DNA from: Eriocheir sinensis
Taxonomy: Eukaryota; Arthropoda; Malacostraca; Decapoda; Varunidae
Length of the DNA stretch: 64,000 nt
Assembly (NCBI RefSeq): GCF_024679095.1
Contig: NC_066516.1
Location: forward strand, 21,653,035 to 21,717,034
Direction: 5' to 3'
Shown here one piece after another: positions 56,205 to 64,000 of this stretch. A program made the translations under genes and the position numbers. The notes under the pieces are model-generated. The model saw nothing but the letters and a program-made list of their open reading frames with translations, made no database searches and was not told where the DNA came from. The stretch's first letter is position 1, and every line of letters starts with the position of its first letter.

Positions 56205-56500
56205 CTCCCCTCTTCCTTATGATCACCCATTTTCTCTCCTTTCCTCTCTCGAACTCAACTCACTCATTCACTCCCTCACTCTCCCTCACTCACTCTCCCT
56301 TTCCCCTCTCACTCCCCTTCCTCATTTTCCCGTTTCCTTCCCTACCTTCTTCCTTCCCTCTTCCATATGATCATCCCCTTCCTCTCCTCCCCTCTCTCGA
56401 ACTCAACTCACTCATTCACTCACTCACTCTCCCCCATTCCCCTTTCCCCTTACTCACTCCCCTTACTCATTTTCCCGTTTCCTTCCTTCCTTCCATCCCC
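56205..56500. repeat. Tandem duplication, period 148 bp
   Basis: TATGATCA recurs at 56218 and 56366, and each copy continues through CTCTCTCGAACTCAACTCAC and CATTTTCCCGTTTCCTTCC. CACT-type short repeats inside the copies differ in number. Confidence 0.92.
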
Positions 56501-57051
56501 CATCTTTATAATCACCTTCTTTGTCTCCTCCACAACTCACTTTCAGTATCTCTCTCATTTACCCTTTTCTCTCTCTCACTCTCCCTTTCTCGCTCCCACT
56601 CACACACATTGCTTTCACTTTCATCTATTTTTGTCACTTAACCCGTCTCCCCAACCACTTTTATGTTGTCGAAAATAAACCATATCCCATAATCCTCCCC
56701 CCATCTACACCCTCTTCCCTGTGTTTATCCTCCTCCTCTTCTTCCTTCTTCTTCCTCCTTCTCCTCCTCCTCCTCCTCCTGGCCGCCCTTGATCTCACCT
56801 CCTTCGTCATGCCACGCAGCCACCCCGGCCTGGTAAACAGTCTCCCCTCGCTCTCACCCGAGGGGGAGGGAAGACATCAATACCTCTCCCCTCTTCTCTC
56901 CGTCCCCTTCTTCCTCTCACCCCAAATTTCTGCTTCCCGGACCTGCTTGCACCTTTTGTCCCGCCCCGCTCCGCTCCACCCCGCCCCGCCCCGTCCCTCT
57001 CCTGCAGCCCCGCCTCACTGCCCCCCGCCTCTCGCTCCCCGTCACGAAGGC

Positions 57052-57054
<3 letters not shown>
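56501..57054. other. Pyrimidine-rich to GC-rich single-copy DNA
   Basis: A frame of 271 codons on the plus strand crosses this interval but is low-complexity Ser/Pro/Leu and crosses the TG microsatellite. CpG-rich at 56960-57050. Not called. Confidence 0.5.
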
Positions 57055-57090
<36 letters not shown>

Positions 57091-57098
57091 TGTGTGTA
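57055..57098. repeat. (TG)n microsatellite
   Basis: TG run with one TC interruption. Confidence 0.96.
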
Positions 57099-57698
57099 TA
57101 ACCTCTCCTATTGCCTTCTCGTCATCCATCTAGCTTTTCTCCTTTTCTTTTCCTTCCCTACCTATAATTTTTCACACCTTTCCTTACCTATCCTTTCCTT
57201 CTATCCTTCCCTGTCTTTTCTACCTCCCTCCAAGCATCTTTATTTCTCTCCTTCCCTTTCTTTCACTTTGCCTAGTCCGTCCATCCATCCACCCTACCCT
57301 ATCTCTTCCACTCCCATCCATCCCATCCAGCTCTGACACTGCTAAACTCCACTATTTCCCAACAACTTCCTCCATTCGCCATAAGCCCTTCCTTCCTCCT
57401 TCCCTCCTACGCTACACCCGGCCCTTCTCATACACTTCCCCATCAACCTCCTCCACTCGCCCCTCCTTCCTCCTTCCATCCTCCCTACACTCGGCCCTTC
57501 TCCTACACTTCCCCATCACCTTGAAGACCACAAATGACGTACGCAAGGGCTGAGAAGTGAAAGTCTATTCCCAACACGACTATGAGAGAGATTTACCCTG
57601 AGATCTCAAGAGTCCTGTGCTGAAGACATAAGGGACTCAAAGGGGGAGGGATAGAAGTTGTTGAGGAATGTAAACGATGAAAAATGAAGGTGAAGTTT
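57099..57698. other. Pyrimidine-rich single-copy DNA
   Basis: ACACTTCCCCATCA and CGGCCCTTCTC recur at about 57420 and 57490, a short duplication of roughly 70 bp. No gene. Confidence 0.5.
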
Positions 57699-58640
57699 GA
57701 GTAGAAGTAGCAGTAGTAGTAGGAGGAGGAGAAGGAGGAAAGGAAAAGGTGTGGTAGAAGTGTGTCGGACGAGGACGAGGACGAGGACGCGTAGGAGGAG
57801 TCAAAAGGGGAGGAGAGTTACAGAGGTTATTGAGGAATATACAAAAGAAAAGAGAAATGGAAGAGGAGAAAGAGGAGGAGGAGGAGGAGAGGATAAAATG
57901 TATGAACGTGAGGAATAAAGAGGAGGAGGAAGAGAAGGAGTCAAAGGAGGAGGAGGAGGAGGAGGAGGAAGAGGCAAATGAAGGAGAAGTAGAAGAAAGA
58001 AGAGGAAAAAGAGGAGAAAGAGGAGGAGGAGGAGAGGATAAAATGTAATATACGTGAGGAATAAAGAGGAGAAGGAGGAGAAGGAGTCATATGGTGAGGA
58101 GGAGGAGGAGGAGGAGGAGGAAGAGGCAAATGAAGGAAAAGTATAAGAAAGAGGAGGAGGTAGAGGACATGAGAAGGATGAGGAAAAGGAGGAGGTAGAA
58201 GAGGTGAACAATAAAGCGAAGGAGGAAGAGGAGAAGGAGTCAAATGGTGAGGAGGAGGAGGAGGAGGAAGAGGCAAATGAAGAAGTAGAAGAAAGAGGAG
58301 GAGGAGGTAGACTGGTAGAGGATATGAGAAGGATGAGGAGGAGGAGGAGGAGGTAGAAGAGGAAGGAGGAAGAGGAGGAGAAGCAGTCAAATGATGATGA
58401 TGATGATGAGGAGGAGGAGGAAGAAGAGACAAATGAAGAAGTAGAAGAAAGAGGAGGAGGAGGTAGACTGGTAGAGGATATGAGAAGGAGGAGGAGGTAG
58501 ACTGGTAGAGGATATGAGAAGGATGAGGAGGAGGAGGAGGAGGTAGAAGAGGAAGGAGGAAGAGGAGGAGAAGCAGTCAAATGGTGAGGAGGAGAAGAAG
58601 GAGGTAGATGAAAGAGGAGTAGAAGAAAAAGTCGGAGGAT
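57699..58640 (+). repeat. Purine-rich higher-order repeat, 940 bp
   Basis: GGA/GAA triplets are organised into longer units. GAGGAATAAAGAGGA occurs near 57911 and 58055, AAGAGGCAAATGAA near 57968, 58121 and 58268, and GTAGACTGGTAGAGGATATG at about 58307, 58463 and 58498. Long Glu/Lys/Arg frames on the plus strand and Ser/Leu/Pro frames on the minus strand are by-products. Confidence 0.93.
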
Positions 58641-59553
58641 GAAGAGGACAAGAAGAAGAAGGAAGAGAAGGAAGCGTCAAAATCCTGTAGGAAACGAGTT
58701 GGAAACCGGATGTGGTTGTGTACCTAATTTCTTCTTACTCACTATCGCTCCCTTACTGACTCACTCACACTCTCCCTCACTCTCTCACTCTCTCTTTCTC
58801 TTCCTCTCGTCCCCCTCTTTCTCCCTGTGAACTAGATAGCGAGCGTTCACCTCTGGCCCTCACACCCTAGCCTCGCACAGCGCTCCCCGGGCAAACCCAC
58901 CGTACTCACACCCCCCTCACCCCATCTCCCTCCCCGTCACCCCCTCTTTCACCATAAGGCACCCACTGAACGTATAGGTAGAGAAGGGAATTAACGAAGA
59001 AGGGACCTTAGAAATTGAAGTGGAGTATAATTAACGGCAGGTAAAGATGCTACCTGAAAGGGCCAAGTGGAGGCTAGTGCATTGCCTTCGAGGTGAGGGC
59101 CAAACGGAGTGCCATCTTGCCCAATCCTTCATCAGTGAGCTACTTTGGCCCTTAGCTCCCCTTTGACGAGGTGCCACTCTCCCCTGGCACACTCCCTCCC
59201 CTCAGACCTTGCTGCGCCTCATTGCTACTGCGGCGTAAGGGCGAGAGTCCCTTCCCTGATCTTGTGACTCAGAAAGGGGCTAAGGGAAGCTCATTTTTTA
59301 GGGGGGATGAAGGGGAAAGAGTGTCACCGTCACCGCTCCCTGGCACTGCGCCCCCTCACCCCTCACCCCTTCTTCTTCAGCCTCCAGCACCTCTAGCCTC
59401 CTCTTTGACAGCAATCACTGCCTTCACCATTACCCTCACCACCACCATCACCGCCACCATCACCACCATCATCACCGCCACCTCGGCTAACATGTGTTTT
59501 AGACTGAAAGGAAAATAAAAGTTCCTGTGCAAAGAGGAGCTTGTGTTCCTGAC

Positions 59554-59554
<1 letters not shown>
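58641..59554. other. Single-copy DNA, no supported gene
   Basis: CACTC-type repeats near 58758-58790. A 115-codon plus frame (59171-59518) ends in CAC/ATC triplet repeats (59420-59480). No splice support. Confidence 0.45.

Positions 59555-59596
<42 letters not shown>
59555..59596. repeat. (AC)n microsatellite, 42 bp
   Basis: Pure AC run, followed by a G12 run near 59663-59674. Confidence 0.96.
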
Positions 59597-59598
<2 letters not shown>

Positions 59599-59795
59599 AC
59601 CGACGAATAATTAACCGAAAATCTGAACTCGGGTGAATCTAATTACGTCGGAAGGAGAGGAGGGGGGGGGGGGGACACACTATTACAGGCAACAGGAAGC
59701 TCGACCGTACCTTGCCTTAACGACCCACTCTCTTCCTTTTCCTTTCCTTACTTTTGTTTTACCTCTTCTTGTTTTAATTTCCCTTTTCTCTTCTT

Positions 59796-59817
59796 CCTCC
59801 TCCTCCTCCTCCTCCTC

Positions 59818-59879
<62 letters not shown>
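59796..59879. repeat. (TCC)n to (CTA)n
   Basis: TCC repeats pass directly into about 20 CTA units at 59818-59879. Confidence 0.96.

Positions 59880-60805
<926 letters not shown>

Positions 60806-60870
<65 letters not shown>
60806..60870. repeat. (AC)n microsatellite, 65 bp
   Basis: Pure AC run. Confidence 0.98.
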
Positions 60871-60873
<3 letters not shown>

Positions 60874-62080
60874 CTAGATATGTTTCGCCAGGTAATGACG
60901 TCAGGTGAGCGGAAGAAGCCAGGTGAGAGGATGACGAGGAAGAGAGGAAAAGGAAGAAGAAATTGAGAGTGGAGGATGGCGGATGAGGAAGAGGGAGAAT
61001 GAGTGGGAGACGAGTGGGGGGAGGAAGGAGAGGAGGAGGAGGAGGAGGAGGAGGAGAGAGAGAACGAAGAGGGAGAGAGAGGAACGAACGAACGAAAGGA
61101 CAGAAAGCCATGAAGGGGTCACTCAACCTTTTGCATATATAAGTTTGAGAAGAGAAACAAAGAAACGAAGGAAACGAGGAACCTAAAAGCAAGTAGCGGG
61201 CTTTTATTTCACAGTTGTTACCTTTTTTATGCCCTTGAACTGACTCCTCTGCTGTAAAAAAAAAAAAGTGTATCCAAACAAGAAAATCACTCCCGACGCC
61301 TGCATATGACTTTCACTCTCTACTGGAGGAGGACCAAGGAACACAAGCAGACCAAGGAGGAGGAGGAGGAGGAGGAGGAGGAAGAGGAGGAGGAATGAAT
61401 GAAAACAAGAGCGGTTGCAAAACAAGAACCTAAAATGAGGACGGATAAAAAAAGAGAAAATATAAATAAAAAGAAAAAAAATCGTAGCGGGATGTAAACA
61501 AAGAAAAAAAACGTAAGAGATTGAATACATTTAGAACTGATGGACATTAAATAAAGAAGCGAATAAATGAATAAAATGAATAAAAGAGAATAACTAAGGA
61601 CATACATAGACAGTGAAATCATTAGACAGAAAAACAGCGGGAAAAATAATAGCGACAGAAAAAGAAAGTTAGTGAATATGTGGAAAGAAAAAGCAGTGAG
61701 GAAGAAGGAGGAGGAGGAGGAAAGAAGGAGAACAAAAGGTAGAGGAAGGAAAATAAAAGGAGATATGAATGAAAAATATTGAAGAGGAGGAAAAAGACGA
61801 GGGGAGAAAAGAGGAAAATCTCAGACGAGCCGAGGAGGAGAAAGCGCATCAAAAGGAGATGAGAGGAAGAATTTGGAGCAAGAAAGAGCCAGGAACTGTA
61901 CCCAAACGACTGAAAGGAAGAGGAGGAGGAGGAGGAGGAGGAGGAGGAGGAGAAAAAGGAGACAAAAAGTTAGGTGAAAAGAAATTGGAGAAAAACTACA
62001 TTGGAGGTAATGGAGGAGATGGAACAGGGGGAGGAGGAGGAGGAGGAGATTCCCTTTGTATACAGATATCCTTGAGGGAC
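60871..62080. other. Purine-rich single-copy DNA with GGA tracts and a CRE
   Basis: TGACGTCA at 60896-60903. GGA tracts near 61035-61054, 61343-61395 and 61918-61955. A-rich at 61440-61800. Glu/Lys-rich frames follow from composition. No gene. Confidence 0.5.
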
Positions 62081-62155
62081 ACCATCACCACCACCATCAC
62101 AACCACCATCACCATCACCACCACCACCATTTCCACCACCACCACCACAAACACC
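62081..62155. repeat. (CAC/CAT)n
   Basis: Imperfect CAC and CAT triplets. Confidence 0.93.
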
Positions 62156-62261
62156 TTTCCGTGCCAATAAGTCTCTGTCGTGAGGAAGAAAGACTTTCAT
62201 CTCCACTCGCAATCTGGGTCGCCGAGGGAAGACGAGAGACGATGACGACGACGACGACGAG

Positions 62262-62426
<165 letters not shown>

Positions 62427-62605
62427 TACATACACCCATTTGATAATTAAAGGTATGGGAAAATGAAGGGGAAAGGAGACACAAAGGAGGAGGAGGAGGA
62501 GGAGGAGGAATCATAAATGAGAGTGAGAGTGGAGGTTGGAGGTGAGAGGAGTAGAAAGAGAAGCAGAATAAGGGGAGTAAGCAGGGAGCAGGAACCCTAT
62601 CCCCC

Positions 62606-62608
<3 letters not shown>

Positions 62609-62688
<80 letters not shown>
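62609..62688. repeat. (TG)n microsatellite, 80 bp
   Basis: Pure TG run. Confidence 0.98.
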
Positions 62689-62689
<1 letters not shown>

Positions 62690-64000
62690 AAGCTTTCAGG
62701 CGCGTGCACTGTGATCCTGCCTCGAAGTAAAAAGGAGTGGAGGAGGAGAGATGTGGAGGACGGGAGGTGTGGAAGAGGGGAACAAAGGGAGGGAGGGAGG
62801 GAAGAGAGGTGGAGGGGAAGCGGCATGGGGGAGAGGGCGTTGGGGAGAAAGATGGGTGGAGCAATGTGGAAGAGTGGAGAGCAGGGAGGTTAAGTGGGGG
62901 AGAAAGGGGGAGCGGAGGGTGAAGAAGAAGGAAAAAGAAGAGGAGGAAGAGGGAGTGGGGTGAATAAAAAAAGGCAGATTAAGTTCCTATATCTTGAATT
63001 AAAAAAAAAAAGTCGTTAAATTTCCAGTTCTAAATAAAGTCGAGTAAAACAAAAGAAAGGAGGAAAAACAAAAAGGTACGATTCACTTTTATTGTTTTCT
63101 CAGACTCATGGGCGCGACCTCCAATTTTCTCCCCTCCCCCTCCCCACTTCCCACAGCTACAGGTCCTCCCCTCTTCCTCCCCCTCGCCCCCTTTCCCCGC
63201 CTCCCTGTGCCGCCACTACTCAGCTATGACGAAAGCAAGAAACTCATGACGTCACAACTCGCGGGAAGGGGAAGAAAAGGGGGAAAGGGAAGGAAGGCGG
63301 GAGGGGGAGCAAAGGGGGAAGGGAAAGGAAAGGGGTAGTGGCAGGTAGTGGGGATGACTGAGGAAAGAGGAAGAGTATTGGGAGTAGATGGAGGAGGAGG
63401 AGGAGAGGGGACGTTCAATGGGCAGTCGATGAAGTGATAGGAGTGGACAGAGGGGAGTGGATGATGGAGAGGGCCAAGGGAGAGTGGGTGAAGAGGGGGA
63501 AGAGAGGGTGCAGGTAGTGGATGGAAGGGGGAGGGGAGGGTAACCTTGAGGCGGAGTTAAAGGAATCAATCTATTGGCGGTGGGCGCCGCGCCACGGGGC
63601 AGGACAGCAGTGAAAACATAGGCTGGGCGTGAGTTGCTCAACGAACAGCTTGCTGCAGCCCAAGACAAGAGTGACGTCACCAAGACTTTTACTAGTGAAA
63701 AGGGACACACGGCCGAAAGTCCGCCAGAAGCTACGACTCTTGGGTCCCTCTCGCCCGCAGCGGTGCGCCTCGCGTCTCGTGGACATAGTTGTTGTGAAGC
63801 AGCGAACCCAGTTGTCAGCGGGGGCAACGAACTCCGCGGCCCTGAGTGCCAGAGGGGCCACCCGGGTGCCAGCAGGGAGGGGGGAAAGGCTCCGTGGATG
63901 TCCTTCTGGCTCGGAGTGCCGTGGTCCATAATCTACACACTCTTACGCTCCTCGTAGGTGAATGAACTAGCCTCGCTCGCGCCGCCCGTGGCCTAGTTAT
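62689..64000. other. Purine-rich then GC-rich DNA, no supported gene
   Basis: GGA/GGGA-rich at 62740-62960 and 63260-63560. TGACGTCA at 63247-63254 and 63672-63679. From 63560 to 63950 three frames on both strands are open for about 100 codons or more. The plus frame from 63634 (LLNEQLAAAQDKSDVTK) looks most protein-like but has no ATG or clear acceptor. It may be the edge of a gene lying to the right. Confidence 0.35.

Noticed and set aside
63252..63957. Overlapping frames at the right end on both strands
   Set aside because: Three frames are open at once, which points to stop-poor GC-rich DNA rather than a particular gene. No start or splice pair.

Overview
The window reads as eukaryotic, intron-like DNA, most likely from a decapod crustacean. 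It holds no operon, rRNA, tRNA or recognisable transposase or reverse transcriptase frame. Instead it carries very dense, long dinucleotide and trinucleotide arrays: (CT/GA)n up to about 167 bp, (AC/GT)n up to about 170 bp, (CCT/GGA)n, (ATT)n, (CTA)n and GATA tracts. CpG is not visibly depleted, which argues against a vertebrate. This mix fits published descriptions of shrimp and crab genomes; the taxon is an inference, not something the sequence proves.

The best gene evidence is on the minus strand. Three short segments (147-216, 8253-8352 and 49758-49818) each look like the end of a first coding exon. Each has its first ATG after an in-frame stop, a 20-33 codon open frame, and a good 5' splice site (GTAAGC, GTGAGT or GTGAGC). 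All three end one base into a codon, and that base is G. They could therefore splice interchangeably to one shared acceptor beyond the left edge, giving one gene with alternative promoters more than 49 kb apart. On that reading nearly the whole window is 5' intron and promoter territory of that gene. I cannot name it. Arthropod hormone-response genes such as E75 have this layout, but no diagnostic domain lies in the window.

Weaker gene signals are a 49-nt putative micro-exon (minus, 45961-46009), an open plus-strand segment behind a good acceptor (54461-54799), a 42-codon ATG-to-donor segment (plus, 41389-41514), a long minus-strand frame without an early ATG (27070-27963) and a plus-strand frame ending at a donor-like site (29771-30292).

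Layout: 1-1.8 kb holds first-exon candidate A and its CpG-rich upstream DNA. 1.8-6 kb is a microsatellite cluster. 6-9.5 kb is low in repeats and holds first-exon candidate B with CCAAT boxes. 9.5-15 kb mixes short tandem duplications, an AT-rich tandem array and microsatellites. 15-19.6 kb is mostly single copy. 19.6-26.7 kb is rich in repeats, including a perfect 45-bp inverted repeat and a 31-bp purine minisatellite of about 1.2 kb. 26.7-34.4 kb and 35-42.8 kb are mostly single copy. 42.8-48.7 kb is again repeat-rich and includes a diverged 155-bp duplication carrying conserved GATA-type motifs. 48.7-52.9 kb holds first-exon candidate C. 52.9-64 kb is dominated by repeats, with G-rich and purine-rich complex arrays.

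The palindrome TGACGTCA (CRE/ATF site) occurs nine times, well above chance, in several cases near the candidate first exons.
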